The position numbers and the translations under genes were made by a program. The notes below the pieces were generated by a model. The model had not been told where the DNA came from and did no database searches. It saw only the letters and a list, made by a program, of their open reading frames with translations. Positions 28,093 through 41,542 of a stretch of DNA of 64,000 bases are shown piece after piece (position 1 is the stretch's first letter; each line of letters opens with the position of its first letter). This DNA is from Mycolicibacterium moriokaense (GTDB lineage Bacteria; Actinomycetota; Actinomycetes; Mycobacteriales; Mycobacteriaceae): NCBI RefSeq assembly GCF_010726085.1, contig NZ_AP022560.1, forward strand, positions 5,208,001 to 5,272,000, written 5' to 3'.

Positions 28093-29432
28093 GCGCGCAG
28101 CGCGTCGCGCACCGCATCGACCGCGGCGTCGATCTCCTCCCGCGACACCGTCAGCGCCGGCCGGAACCGCACACTGTCGGCACCGCTGCCAAGCATGATC
28201 ACCCCTCGATCCCACAACTTGGCGAGCAGCTCATCGCGCTGCGCGGAGGACGGCAGACTGAACGCGCACATCAACCCACGACCTCGGACGTCGAGCACCT
28301 CGCCGGCGAACTCCTCCGCGAGTTGGAGGAGTCGGTCGAGCAGGTACCGGCCCGTCCCTGCCGCGCGCGCTATCAGGTGGTCCGACTCGATGACCTCCAG
28401 AATGCGCCGCGAACGCACCATGTCGGCCAGGTTGCCGCCCCACGTCGAGTTGATCCGGGAACTGACGGCGAAGACGTTGTCGGACACCTCGTCGACGCGT
28501 CGTCCGGCCATGATGCCGCACACCTGGGTCTTCTTGCCGAATGCGACCACATCGGGTGCGACTCCCAATTGCTGGTAGGCCCAAGGGGTTCCGGTCATCC
28601 CGCAGCCCGTCTGGACCTCGTCGAAGATCAGCAGTGCGTCGAACTCGTCGCACAGAGCCCGCATCGCTGCGAAGAACTGCGGCCGGAAGTGACGGTCGCC
28701 GCCCTCACCCTGGATGGGCTCGGCGATGAAGCAGGCGATGTCGTGCGGGTGGCTTTCGAACTCCGCGCGCGCCTGACGGAGCGACTCGGCCTCCACCGCA
28801 TCCATATCGACCCCTGGCCGCAGGTACGGCGCATCGATGCGGGGCCAGTCGAACTTCGGGAAGCGTGCGACCTTGTTCGGGTCGGTGTTGGTCAGCGAGA
28901 GCGTGTAGCCGCTGCGGCCATGGAATGCGCCGCGCAGGTGCAGCACCTTGGTCCCGAGCTCGGGGTCGATTCCGCGAGCCTCGTTGTGCCGGCTCTTCCA
29001 GTCGAACGCCACCTTCAGCGCGTTCTCGACGGCCAACGCTCCGCCGTCGACGAAGAACAGGTGAGGCAGTGCGGGGTCGCCGAGCACGCGCGCGAACGTC
29101 GCGACGAAACGCGCCATGGGCACGCTGTAGACGTCGGAGTTGCTCGGTTTGTTGATCGCGGCCACCGCGAGTTCGGCACGGAAGCCGTCGTCGTCGGCCA
29201 GCGCCGGATGGTTCATCCCCAGCGCCGACGACGCGAAGAACGTGAACATGTCGAGATACCGCTTGCCGGTGCGGGCGTCGACGAGATGCGAGCCGCGCGA
29301 GCGGTCGATGTCGAGGACGAGGTCCAGGCCGTCGGCCAGGATGCTGCGGGCCAGCACGTCACGGACGTCGTCCGGGCCGACCGGCGAGGCCGCGGAGGCA
29401 TCGTGGGCAGAATGCGACAGAACAGCGGTCAT
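28089..29432 (-). CDS. lat: L-lysine 6-aminotransferase
   Basis: A 447-residue PLP-dependent class III aminotransferase that converts lysine and 2-oxoglutarate to alpha-aminoadipate semialdehyde and glutamate. HLRGAFHGRSGYTLSLTN and IFDEVQTGCGMTG are family motifs, and the PLP lysine is in FGKKTQVCG. It is almost the same length as M. tuberculosis Lat (Rv3290c). A TAAAGT element (29444-29439) six bases before the ATG predicts a leaderless transcript, and repeated TTACGGC half-sites lie upstream. lrpA precedes it on the same strand. Pcd, encoded nearby, takes its product. Confidence 0.95.
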   Translation of the reverse strand: MTAVLSHSAHDASAASPVGPDDVRDVLARSILADGLDLVLDIDRSRGSHLVDARTGKRYLDMFTFFASSALGMNHPALADDDGFRAELAVAAINKPSNSDVYSVPMARFVATFARVLGDPALPHLFFVDGGALAVENALKVAFDWKSRHNEARGIDPELGTKVLHLRGAFHGRSGYTLSLTNTDPNKVARFPKFDWPRIDAPYLRPGVDMDAVEAESLRQARAEFESHPHDIACFIAEPIQGEGGDRHFRPQFFAAMRALCDEFDALLIFDEVQTGCGMTGTPWAYQQLGVAPDVVAFGKKTQVCGIMAGRRVDEVSDNVFAVSSRINSTWGGNLADMVRSRRILEVIESDHLIARAAGTGRYLLDRLLQLAEEFAGEVLDVRGRGLMCAFSLPSSAQRDELLAKLWDRGVIMLGSGADSVRFRPALTVSREEIDAAVDAVRDALRA

Positions 29433-29438
29433 AAACCC

Positions 29439-29444
29439 ACTTTA
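29439..29444 (-). promoter_or_regulatory. -10 element of lat, leaderless start
   Basis: TAAAGT on the minus strand, six bases before the lat ATG at 29432. This indicates that lat has its own promoter in addition to any read-through from lrpA. Confidence 0.5.
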
Positions 29445-29452
29445 ACAGAAGA

Positions 29453-29491
29453 TTTACGGCATTCTGACCATCTGACCGTAACAGTTACGGC
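29453..29491. promoter_or_regulatory. Candidate Lrp-type operator upstream of lat
   Basis: CCGTAACAGTTACGG at 29476-29490 is a perfect 15-bp palindrome centred on 29483. The half-site TTACGGC occurs at 29485-29491 and again at 29454-29460, exactly 31 bp (three turns) away. The palindrome covers the lrpA stop codon and is centred about 50 bp upstream of the predicted lat transcription start, an activator-like position. Confidence 0.55.
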
Positions 29492-29937
29492 ACCGAGTCG
29501 CGTCTATCGTAAAAAGTTTGTAAGATGATGGTGCTTCGAGTGCGTACGTTCGCCGCCGTTCGGATTCGCTGCAGCAAGTCTTCAAGCGCACGCGCGGACT
29601 CGACACGCACGAGCAGCACATAGCTCTCCTCGCCGGCCACCGAGTGACATGACTCGATGGCGTCGATGTGTTCGAGCCGCGCAGGAGCATCATCGGGCTG
29701 AGAGGGATCGAGAGGGGTGATGGCGACGAACGCCGACAGCATGTTGCCGACGGCCTCGGGGTTGATCCTGGCCGAGTATCCGACGATCACGCCTCGAGCC
29801 TCGAGACGTCGGACCCGTGATTGGACCGCCGACACCGAAAGCCCCGCTACCGACGCGAGGTGGGCCAGCGTGGCCCGTCCGTCGGCGACCAACTCGCGCG
29901 CCAGCACCCGGTCGATGTCGTCGAGCGGTTCGCTCAT
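29485..29937 (-). CDS. lrpA: Lrp/AsnC family regulator LrpA
   Basis: A 150-residue Lrp/AsnC regulator: helix-turn-helix (DDIDRVLARELVADGRATLA to SVSAVQSRVRRLEARGVI) and a carboxy-terminal RAM effector-binding domain. The M. tuberculosis homologue Rv3291c sits at the same place and binds amino acids. The ATG at 29937 follows a TACAGT -10 (29949-29944) by six bases, so the mRNA is probably leaderless. It is upstream of lat (52 bp) and divergent from the 2-oxoadipate enzyme gene (33 bp), well placed to control the whole lysine block. The target site may be the repeat at 29453-29491. Confidence 0.92.
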   Translation of the reverse strand: MSEPLDDIDRVLARELVADGRATLAHLASVAGLSVSAVQSRVRRLEARGVIVGYSARINPEAVGNMLSAFVAITPLDPSQPDDAPARLEHIDAIESCHSVAGEESYVLLVRVESARALEDLLQRIRTAANVRTRSTIILQTFYDRRDSVP

Positions 29938-29943
29938 GGCCGC

Positions 29944-29949
29944 ACTGTA
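29944..29949 (-). promoter_or_regulatory. -10 element of lrpA, leaderless start
   Basis: TACAGT on the minus strand, six bases before the lrpA ATG at 29937. The divergent gene starts only 21 bp further on, so the two promoters must overlap. Confidence 0.5.
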
Positions 29950-29970
29950 TCCGAGCAAGGACGTTTGGCG

Positions 29971-31173
29971 ATGAGCTTGACTGTCCCGACGTGGCGGCTG
30001 CGTGCGCGGTTCGCGGCGGCATTGTCGCGCCTTTACGCCGCCGAAGTGCCGCTTTACTCCAAGCTCCTCGAGGTCAGTACGGAGGTGAACCGCGAACTGG
30101 GCGCGACCGAGCGGGTGACCACGGAGCGCCACGGCGCGATCCGGGTCGGCAGCCCGCGCGAACTCGAGGAGGTGGCAGATCTCTTCGCGGCGTTCGGCAT
30201 GTATCCGGTCGGTTTTTACGATCTGCGCGACGCCGAATCGCCGGTGCCGGTGGTGTCGACGGCTTTCCGGCCGATTGATGCAGACGAGTTGGAGCGCAAC
30301 CCGTTTCGGGTGTTCACCTCCATGCTGGCGACGTCCGATCAGCGCTTCTTCTCCCCCGACCTGCGCGCCCGCGTCGAGCGCCGCCTGGCTCACCGGCAGC
30401 TGTTCGAGCCCGCGCTGATCGACGAGGCGCGCCGTATAGCCGCCGAGGGCGGCACGGACCGAGAGTCCGCGCAGCGCTTCGTCGCCGCCGCCGTCGCCGC
30501 GTTCGCGTTGTCACGGGAGCCGATCGATCGCGGGTGGTACGACGAGCTGAGCCGCGTATCGGCGGTGGCCGCCGACATCGCCGGTGTCGCCACGACGCAC
30601 ATCAATCACCTGACGCCGCGTGTGCTCGACATCGATGAGCTGTATCGGCGGATGTCGCAGCGCGGAGTCGCGATGATCGACGCGATACAGGGCCCGCCCC
30701 GCACCTCGGGACCGGATGTGTTGTTGCGGCAGACGTCTTTTCGGGCGCTGGCCGAGCCGCGCCGCTTCCGCGATGACAATGGTGTGGTGTCCGACGGCAC
30801 GCTGCGGGTGCGCTTCGGTGAGGTCGAGTCGCGAGGGGTGGCGCTGACTCCCGAGGGCAGGCGACGGTATGAGGCCGCGATGAGGACCGTTGATCCGGCC
30901 GCGGCTTGGGCCGACCACTTCCCCGCCACCCATGAGGAGATGGCAGCAGCGGGGCTCGCCTACTACCACGGCGGTGATCCGGCGAAACCCGTTGTCTACG
31001 AGGACTTCTTGCCTGCCTCGGCGGCGGGCATCTTCCGATCGAATCTCGACACCGACGCGCAGACCTCGGATGGGGCAGACGGGTCGGACTACAGCATGCA
31101 CTGGATGGCCGGACAGATCGGTCATCACATTCACGATCCCTACGATCTTTATGAGAAGGCCGCGTCATCATGA
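29971..31173 (+). CDS. hglS: 2-oxoadipate dioxygenase/decarboxylase (HglS, DUF1338 family)
   Basis: A 400-residue protein of the DUF1338/YdcJ family, described in Pseudomonas as an Fe(II) enzyme turning 2-oxoadipate into D-2-hydroxyglutarate in lysine breakdown. Candidate metal ligands are in RHGAIRVG (an early His), TTHINHLTPR (His) and RVRFGEVESRG (Glu), and the fold has the expected VOC-like repeats. AAGGA lies nine bases before the ATG at 29971. The homologue is Rv3292. The stop overlaps the pcd start (ATGA). With lat and pcd this enzyme would complete the route from lysine towards the TCA cycle. Confidence 0.85.
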   Translation: MSLTVPTWRLRARFAAALSRLYAAEVPLYSKLLEVSTEVNRELGATERVTTERHGAIRVGSPRELEEVADLFAAFGMYPVGFYDLRDAESPVPVVSTAFRPIDADELERNPFRVFTSMLATSDQRFFSPDLRARVERRLAHRQLFEPALIDEARRIAAEGGTDRESAQRFVAAAVAAFALSREPIDRGWYDELSRVSAVAADIAGVATTHINHLTPRVLDIDELYRRMSQRGVAMIDAIQGPPRTSGPDVLLRQTSFRALAEPRRFRDDNGVVSDGTLRVRFGEVESRGVALTPEGRRRYEAAMRTVDPAAAWADHFPATHEEMAAAGLAYYHGGDPAKPVVYEDFLPASAAGIFRSNLDTDAQTSDGADGSDYSMHWMAGQIGHHIHDPYDLYEKAASS

Positions 31174-32744
31174 CCACTATGCAGAAATCACAGCTCCCCA
31201 CCGCCGACGATCTGCGCGCCCGCGTCCGTGACGCACTGGCGGCCGTGGGTTCGCGGGTAGAACTCGGCGAGCCGGGCCAACACGGAGCCGCTCGGCCGGC
31301 GACATCCGGTTCACGCTTGCATGCCAGCACGCCCATCATCGGCGACGTGCTGTTCACGATCGCGGAGACCAGTCCCGAGCAGGCCGATACCGCCATTGCC
31401 GAAGCCGCGCAGGCGTTTACGTCGTGGCGTACCACCCCGGCACCCGTTCGCGGTGCGCTGGTGGCGCGCCTCGGCGAGCTGCTGATCGAGCACAAGGCCG
31501 ACGTCGCGACGCTCGTCACGGTGGAGGCCGGCAAGATCACCTCAGAAGCCCTCGGCGAGGTGCAGGAGATGATCGACATCTGCCAGTTCGCCGTCGGCCT
31601 CTCACGTCAGCTCTACGGCAAGACCATCGCCTCCGAGCGTCCCGGCCACCGGCTGATGGAGACCTGGCATCCGCTCGGCGTCGTCGGCGTCATCACGGCA
31701 TTCAACTTCCCGGTGGCGGTTTGGGCCTGGAACACCGCGATCGCATTGGTGTGCGGCGACACCGTCGTATGGAAGCCCTCGGAGCTCACCCCATTGACGG
31801 CGCTGGCCTGTCAGGCGTTGATCGAACGCGCAGCCGACGAGGTGGGTGCGCCGCGGGAGGTCAGCCGGCTCATTCAGGGTGGCCGTGAGATCGGCGAGCG
31901 CCTCGTCGACGATCCGCGGGTGGCACTGCTGAGCGCGACGGGTTCGGTGCGGATGGGGCAGCAGGTCGGGCCGCGGGTCGCGGCGCGGTTCGGGAAGGTG
32001 CTGCTCGAACTCGGCGGCAACAACGCCGCCATCGTCACGCCGTCGGCCGACCTGGACCTCGCGGTGCGCGGCATCGTGTTCTCCGCCGCAGGCACGGCCG
32101 GACAGCGATGCACGACCTTGCGCCGCCTGATCGTGCACTCCTCGGTCGCCGACGAACTCGTCGGCCGGATCGTGTCGGCGTACCGGCAGCTGCCGATCGG
32201 CGATCCGGCGGCCGACGGCACGCTGGTCGGCCCGCTGATCCACGAAACCGCCTACCGCGACATGGTCAAGGCGCTGGAGCAGGCCCGCGCAGACGGCGGT
32301 GAGGTGATCGGGGGTGAGCGCCACGAACTCGGAGACGAGAGCGCCTACTACGTCGCGCCCGCCGTCGTCCGCATGCCCGCACAGACCGACGTGGTGCATA
32401 CCGAGACGTTCGCACCGATTCTCTACGTGCTGACCTACGAGAACCTGGATGAGGCGATCGCGCTGAACAATGCGGTACCACAGGGTCTTTCGTCGTCGAT
32501 CTTCACAACGGACGTGCGCGAGGCGGAGCGCTTCATGTCCGCCGACGGCTCGGACTGCGGTATCGCCAACGTCAACATCGGCACGTCGGGCGCCGAGATC
32601 GGCGGCGCGTTCGGTGGCGAGAAGCAGACCGGGGGTGGGCGTGAGTCCGGCTCGGACTCATGGAAGGCGTACATGCGCCGGGCGACCAACACGGTCAACT
32701 ACTCGTCCGAGCTGCCGTTGGCGCAGGGCGTGCACTTCGGCTAG
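31170..32744 (+). CDS. pcd: Piperideine-6-carboxylate / alpha-aminoadipate semialdehyde dehydrogenase
   Basis: A 524-residue aldehyde dehydrogenase oxidising the semialdehyde made by Lat (or its cyclic form) to alpha-aminoadipate with NAD(P)+. The catalytic glutamate is in LLELGGNNAAIV and the nucleophilic cysteine in AGQRCTTLRR; WNTAIALVCGDTVVWKPSE contains the cofactor lysine. The carboxy-terminal GGGRESGSDSWKAYMRR is typical of this antiquitin-like (ALDH7) group. The ATG at 31170 overlaps the preceding stop; ATG 31179 is an alternative. It matches Rv3293. Confidence 0.93.
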   Translation: MTTMQKSQLPTADDLRARVRDALAAVGSRVELGEPGQHGAARPATSGSRLHASTPIIGDVLFTIAETSPEQADTAIAEAAQAFTSWRTTPAPVRGALVARLGELLIEHKADVATLVTVEAGKITSEALGEVQEMIDICQFAVGLSRQLYGKTIASERPGHRLMETWHPLGVVGVITAFNFPVAVWAWNTAIALVCGDTVVWKPSELTPLTALACQALIERAADEVGAPREVSRLIQGGREIGERLVDDPRVALLSATGSVRMGQQVGPRVAARFGKVLLELGGNNAAIVTPSADLDLAVRGIVFSAAGTAGQRCTTLRRLIVHSSVADELVGRIVSAYRQLPIGDPAADGTLVGPLIHETAYRDMVKALEQARADGGEVIGGERHELGDESAYYVAPAVVRMPAQTDVVHTETFAPILYVLTYENLDEAIALNNAVPQGLSSSIFTTDVREAERFMSADGSDCGIANVNIGTSGAEIGGAFGGEKQTGGGRESGSDSWKAYMRRATNTVNYSSELPLAQGVHFG

Positions 32745-32762
32745 CGCGCTTCGTACGCCGGG

Positions 32763-33197
32763 CTAGGACTCCAACGCCTTGGCACAGCCGTCGAGGACGG
32801 CGAGAAAGCTCCACCGCAGCAGTCGCGAACTCACCGGCTCGAACGCTTTGCCACCCGACCACAGCGGATGGGTGTACTTGGTGATCCAGTCGACGTGGGT
32901 GCCTTCGCCCTGAGGTGTGAACGTCAATGTGCCGCCCTCGTGGATGAAGCCGGGGACCGACCGCAGGATGAGATAGGAGAAGCTGCGCGGCGGGTCGTAG
33001 GCCGTGTACTCCTCTTCGAACCACATGCCTGTGCCGGTCACCACGCGCACCGCGCCTGCTTTCGGCTCCGAAGAGCCGTTCGCCAGCCTCGCGCCGAGGA
33101 CGAGCGGCGCCGCCTTGAGGCTCTTCGGGTCGGCCAGCCAGTCGAAGACGCGCTCTGGTGTCGCCGCTATGGCGCGTTCGACGTGCAGTTCGATCAC
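32763..33197 (-). CDS. SRPBCC (START/Bet v 1-like) family protein
   Basis: A 144-residue protein of the polyketide-cyclase/SRPBCC type, with the usual amino-terminal strand VERAIAATPERVFDWLADP and alternating strands (TYxxxPPRSFSYLIL-like segment, GTHVDWITKY). These proteins bind hydrophobic ligands or act as cyclases or dehydratases; no specific ligand can be assigned. It converges on pcd with an 18-bp gap and lies 35 bp downstream of the MpaB-like gene on the same strand, so the two may be cotranscribed. Confidence 0.78.
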   Translation of the reverse strand: MIELHVERAIAATPERVFDWLADPKSLKAAPLVLGARLANGSSEPKAGAVRVVTGTGMWFEEEYTAYDPPRSFSYLILRSVPGFIHEGGTLTFTPQGEGTHVDWITKYTHPLWSGGKAFEPVSSRLLRWSFLAVLDGCAKALES

Positions 33198-33232
33198 CGG
33201 GTCAGCTTACGGCCGGTGTCGCCGGCGGATCA

Positions 33233-34333
33233 TCAGTTGGAAGTCATCACCTCAGCTGTTGGAGTGGCCTCTCGGGCGGCGCGACGGGCACGGCTTTCCC
33301 GGAGCGCTTGCCGTGCGGACTCCAGCGTGATGGTGCGTGGATCAACCCCTTCGCGCTCAAAGCCTTGAACCGCAATCGGCAAGTAGAAGAACTTCAGCGG
33401 GAGGAGACGCTCGAGGACCGCGTTGACCCGCCGATACATCCGCATGAAGCGGCGCAAGATCTCCTCGTCCTCGGGGGTCCACTCCAAACCGAACAGCTCC
33501 TGCACATGGGGCGGGTAACTGTTGACGACGATCTGCCGCCGCGCCGCCACCCACGGCCACACATATTTCTTCATAACGGGGGGCCACCACGATGGCGCCA
33601 GACGACGCTCCATGAACTGTTCCAGCATGGCCTCAGTCACCTGTGACTTCACCAGATGATTGCGCTCGATGTTTTCTAGATACCGCTCGAAGTCGTCGTA
33701 CGTCTCCGGCTGGGAACGATCGTCGACTCCCCAGATGCTGTACCACTCCTTGGATTCCTCGAAGATCTGCTCCTTCATCGCCCGCGGCATGGAGCCTTCG
33801 AAATACAACTGCTCGGCTACGTTGATCAGTAGGTGGTAGAAGAAGTTGACATGGCCAAAGTAGAAGGTCTCCGCATTTAACGCGTGGAACGTGCCGCCAT
33901 GGAGTGTGCCCTTGACGGGCTTGTGCATATTCCGAGTCTTCAGCCCGTATTTCTTCGCCTCTTCGGGAGCCTCGTACACCGCGCCGTAGATGTACTCCCG
34001 AGATCTCTGGCGCCGAGCTTTATAGATCTTGTTCCGTGCGCGAAGAGAACTGTCACCGGTAAAAAGAACAGAACCCGCAGTCGCTTGCCCCATCTGCGGC
34101 CACGCCCCCGCGATGGGTGGAAGTACACCGTTGCCGAAGAACATCAAATCAACGCGGGCCCAGTACTTCCAGATCAGGGAATGGGCCGGAATGGGGTGCT
34201 GCGCAAGATCTTTCCGCGACAAACTGTCATCGCCGGTGAATTCCGTCACCTTCGCTTCTTTAGGAATCACCAGCTCTGGATCGAACGTTGTCTTCATAAT
34301 TTTGATCAGTGCCCTGATACCCCGGACCGCCAT
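33233..34333 (-). CDS. MpaB-like oxygenase (DUF2236 family)
   Basis: A 366-residue protein of the MpaB/latex-clearing-protein superfamily (DUF2236), whose members are probably heme-dependent oxygenases or peroxygenases. Features are HSLIWKYWARVDLMFFGNGV at about residues 50-70, LHGGTFHALNAETFYFGHVN (conserved histidines, about 145-165) and the helical carboxy terminus. No signal peptide is seen. It is divergent from a TetR gene; an 18-bp palindrome in the 266-bp gap is probably the TetR site. Substrate is unknown. The promoter region is AT-rich for this genome. Confidence 0.75.
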   Translation of the reverse strand: MAVRGIRALIKIMKTTFDPELVIPKEAKVTEFTGDDSLSRKDLAQHPIPAHSLIWKYWARVDLMFFGNGVLPPIAGAWPQMGQATAGSVLFTGDSSLRARNKIYKARRQRSREYIYGAVYEAPEEAKKYGLKTRNMHKPVKGTLHGGTFHALNAETFYFGHVNFFYHLLINVAEQLYFEGSMPRAMKEQIFEESKEWYSIWGVDDRSQPETYDDFERYLENIERNHLVKSQVTEAMLEQFMERRLAPSWWPPVMKKYVWPWVAARRQIVVNSYPPHVQELFGLEWTPEDEEILRRFMRMYRRVNAVLERLLPLKFFYLPIAVQGFEREGVDPRTITLESARQALRESRARRAAREATPTAEVMTSN

Positions 34334-34423
34334 GCAACCCCCTTACGTTGCCGATACCTGTTACTTCGCTGACTCAGTACCTGGCCGAGACCGGGTAGCT
34401 GACCGCCTGTCCTCATCACACAA

Positions 34424-34441
34424 CAATTGACATGTCAATTG
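34424..34441. promoter_or_regulatory. TetR-type operator: 18-bp perfect palindrome
   Basis: CAATTGACATGTCAATTG is perfectly symmetrical. A related half-site, TGTCAATTAG at 34581-34590, overlaps the -10 of the TetR gene. The palindrome lies 90 bp upstream of the MpaB-like start. It is likely the binding site of the TetR protein encoded at 34600. Confidence 0.65.
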
Positions 34442-34580
34442 GGCATAGTCGCACATCAGAGATGATATTGAAATGCCGTCACCCCAATATCGAGTCGAAC
34501 TACGAGAAGGTTGCTGAGCGGCGCAGTGCGACGCCGGTCACAACGGGGCGGATATGGGCGTTCCACACTTGTTGGACATG

Positions 34581-34593
34581 TGTCAATTAGACT
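34581..34593 (+). promoter_or_regulatory. -10 and operator half-site of the TetR gene
   Basis: TAGACT at 34588-34593 lies six bases before the ATG at 34600 (leaderless), and the half-site TGTCAATT at 34581-34588 abuts it, suggesting autorepression. Confidence 0.5.
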
Positions 34594-34599
34594 ATCGGC

Positions 34600-35241
34600 A
34601 TGTCTGAGCCTCGCCGCCGGCTGTCGCCCGAGGACCGGCGCAAAGAGCTACTCGCGCTCGGCGCTGAGGTTTTCGGCCAACGCCCCTATGACGAGGTCCG
34701 CATCGACGAAATCGCCGAGAAGGCAGGCGTTTCCCGCGCGCTGATGTACCACTACTTCCCGGACAAGCGAGCGTTCTTCGCGGCCGTCGTCAGCGCCGAG
34801 AGCGAACGGCTCTTCGAAGCGACCAACGCACCGCTTCAGCCCGGCCTGGGTCTCTTCGAGCAGGTTCGCGAGGGCGTCCTCGCCTACCTCCGCTACTACG
34901 AGGCGAACCCCAACGTCGCCTGGGCGGCCCACGTCGGTATCGGCCGTTCCGACCCCGTGCTGCGCGGCATCGAGGACGTCGACAACGACCGGCAGGCCGA
35001 ACGCATCGTCAGCGGTCTCGCGGGTGACCAACTTGACGCCAAGGTCGAACGCGACCTGCGCATCGTCGTCTACGGATGGCTGGCCTTCGTTCTGGAGATG
35101 TGCCGGCAGCGGATGCTGGATCCGTCGACCGACGTCAACACCGTCGCCGACGCCTGTACGCACGCCCTGTTCGACCTGGTCGCACGGGTGCCGGGAATTC
35201 CGGAATCGCTGGCGGAAGCCATCGCGGCCGCACGTCCCTGA
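34600..35241 (+). CDS. TetR family transcriptional regulator
   Basis: A 213-residue TetR repressor. The helix-turn-helix is YDEVRIDEIAEKAGVSRALMYHYFPDK-like (about residues 28-54, quoted in part), and the carboxy-terminal domain is all helical with a hydrophobic pocket. It resembles Rv3295, next to lhr in M. tuberculosis. It is divergent from the MpaB-like gene, the probable target together with itself, through the CAATTGACATGTCAATTG palindrome. The effector is unknown. It ends 32 bp before lhr. Confidence 0.88.
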   Translation: MSEPRRRLSPEDRRKELLALGAEVFGQRPYDEVRIDEIAEKAGVSRALMYHYFPDKRAFFAAVVSAESERLFEATNAPLQPGLGLFEQVREGVLAYLRYYEANPNVAWAAHVGIGRSDPVLRGIEDVDNDRQAERIVSGLAGDQLDAKVERDLRIVVYGWLAFVLEMCRQRMLDPSTDVNTVADACTHALFDLVARVPGIPESLAEAIAAARP

Positions 35242-35273
35242 AATATGTCGGTGCCCTCCGGCACGATGGCTGA

Positions 35274-39812
<4,539 letters not shown>

Positions 39813-39821
39813 CGGGACGCC

Positions 39822-39827
39822 TACAGT
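39822..39827 (+). promoter_or_regulatory. -10 element of the nitronate monooxygenase gene, leaderless start
   Basis: TACAGT in the 22-bp gap after lhr, seven bases before the ATG at 39835. It supports that start over the long in-frame extension inside lhr. Confidence 0.5.
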
Positions 39828-39834
39828 TCGAGGT

Positions 39835-40788
39835 ATGCCTCTGCGTACGGCTCTGACGGAGATGTTCGGGATCGAGCATCCCGTCGTACTGGCCCCGATG
39901 GGAGGCGTCGCGGGTGGCGCGCTGGCCGCCGCCGTTTCCGAGGGCGGCGGACTCGGTCTGATCGGCGCCGGAAGCGGCAACCAGCGATGGGTCGAACGCG
40001 AATGCGGCATCGCGAAGGCTGCGACCAGCAGACCGTGGGGTATCGGATTCCTGACCTGGGGCGTGACACCTGAGGTCCTCGAGGCGGCGATCGACCAGTC
40101 TCCGTCGGCGATCATGCTTTCGTTTGGTGACCCGGCACCGTTCGCCGACACGATCTCGGCGGCGGGCATTGCGCTGATGGTGCAGGTCTCGTCGATGGAC
40201 GAGACCAGGCGCGCGCTCGACGTCGGCGCTGATGTGGTTGTGGCGCAAGGGATGGAGGCCGGCGGCCACGGTGGTGGCCGGGCGACGTTGCCGTTCGTGC
40301 CGGCGGTCGTCGACATCGCGGGCAGCACACCGGTACTGGCGGCGGGCGGAATCGCCGACGGTCGCGGTCTCGCTGCCGCCCTGGCGCTCGGTGCCGCAGG
40401 GGCGATGCTCGGAACCCGCTTCGAAGCCACTCCCGAAGCGCTGCTGGACGCCGACGAGGTCAAGGCGATCCTGACAGCCGAAGCCAGCGACACCACCCGA
40501 GGCAGGGCCGTCGACATCGCCGCAGGCGCGGATTGGCCGGCGCAGTATCCAGCCCGCACGCTGCGCAACCGATTCATCGACGAATGGCAGGACCGCGTCG
40601 CCGAGCTCGACGATGCGGTGCGGCAGGAGTACCGCGCGGGGGTCGAACGACGGGACTTCGACTACGTGCCGATCTGGGCGGGCGAAGCCGTCGACCTGAT
40701 CGCCGAACAGGAAAGCGCAAGCGTCCTGGTCGGCCGGATCGCGGAGCAGGCCGAGCGGGCACTCGCCGTCGCGGGCAAACATGCCTGA
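39835..40788 (+). CDS. Nitronate monooxygenase
   Basis: A 317-residue FMN TIM-barrel enzyme of the 2-nitropropane dioxygenase type. [12 protein letters not shown] opens the barrel, [14 protein letters not shown] carries the catalytic-region histidine and glycine loop, and [22 protein letters not shown] binds FMN phosphate (quoted in part). It probably oxidises nitronates such as propionate 3-nitronate; other members are enoyl reductases, so substrate is uncertain. The stop overlaps the nei2 start by 8 nt (40781-40788). M. tuberculosis has no counterpart between lhr and nei. Confidence 0.85.
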   Translation: MPLRTALTEMFGIEHPVVLAPMGGVAGGALAAAVSEGGGLGLIGAGSGNQRWVERECGIAKAATSRPWGIGFLTWGVTPEVLEAAIDQSPSAIMLSFGDPAPFADTISAAGIALMVQVSSMDETRRALDVGADVVVAQGMEAGGHGGGRATLPFVPAVVDIAGSTPVLAAGGIADGRGLAAALALGAAGAMLGTRFEATPEALLDADEVKAILTAEASDTTRGRAVDIAAGADWPAQYPARTLRNRFIDEWQDRVAELDDAVRQEYRAGVERRDFDYVPIWAGEAVDLIAEQESASVLVGRIAEQAERALAVAGKHA

Positions 40789-41542
40789 AGGCGACACCGT
40801 CTGGCACACCGCAGCCCGTCTGCGCGAAGCGCTGGAGGGAAAAACGCTGACACGCTGCGATATTCGCGTCCCCAAGTACGCGACCGTCGACTTGACCGGC
40901 CAGGTCGTCGACGAGGTTCTCAGCCGCGGAAAGCATCTGTTCATCCGTGTCGGCCAGGCCAGCATCCACTCCCATCTGAAGATGGACGGCAGCTGGAAGG
41001 TCAACCCGATTAACAGGCCCAGTCGCGCCGGGCACCGCATCCGGATCATCCTGGAAACCGCCGACGTTCAGGCCGCGGGTATCGACCTCGGCGTGCTGGA
41101 GGTCCTGCCGCGCGCCGACGACATGGACGTCGTCGCGCACCTCGGCCCCGATCTGCTGGGATCAGACTGGGAGCCACGCATCGCAGCAGCCAACCTGACC
41201 GCCGACCCGGACCGACCGCTTGCCGAGACGCTGCTGGACCAACGCGTTCTCGCAGGCGTCGGAAACGTGTATGCCAACGAGTTGTGCTTCGTCTTCGGCC
41301 ACCTGCCGACCTCACCGGTCAATGACGTCCGCGATCCGCTGCGGTTGGTTCAGCGGGCACGTGACATGTTGTGGCTCAACCGATCCCGCACCAACCGCAC
41401 CACCACCGGCGACACCCGGCGCGGCCAACAGGTTTGGGTCTACGGCCGCGCCGGTGAACCGTGCCGCCGCTGCGGCACACCGATCAAGTCCGAGAACACC
41501 GGCGACCGCATCAGCTTCTGGTGCCCGAACTGTCAGACCTAG
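40781..41542 (+). CDS. nei: Endonuclease VIII-like DNA glycosylase Nei2
   Basis: A 253-residue Fpg/Nei DNA glycosylase/AP lyase that removes oxidised pyrimidines. After removal of the initiator methionine the amino terminus is PEGDTV, with catalytic Pro2 and Glu3. The helix-two-turn-helix has [14 protein letters not shown], and the zinc finger has cysteines at about 228, 231, 248 and 251 (CRRC and CPNC). KMDGSW holds a minor-groove residue. It corresponds to Rv3297. It overlaps the nitronate monooxygenase gene and meets the cupin gene stop to stop (4 bp overlap). The pairing with lhr is a repair theme. Confidence 0.93.
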   Translation: MPEGDTVWHTAARLREALEGKTLTRCDIRVPKYATVDLTGQVVDEVLSRGKHLFIRVGQASIHSHLKMDGSWKVNPINRPSRAGHRIRIILETADVQAAGIDLGVLEVLPRADDMDVVAHLGPDLLGSDWEPRIAAANLTADPDRPLAETLLDQRVLAGVGNVYANELCFVFGHLPTSPVNDVRDPLRLVQRARDMLWLNRSRTNRTTTGDTRRGQQVWVYGRAGEPCRRCGTPIKSENTGDRISFWCPNCQT

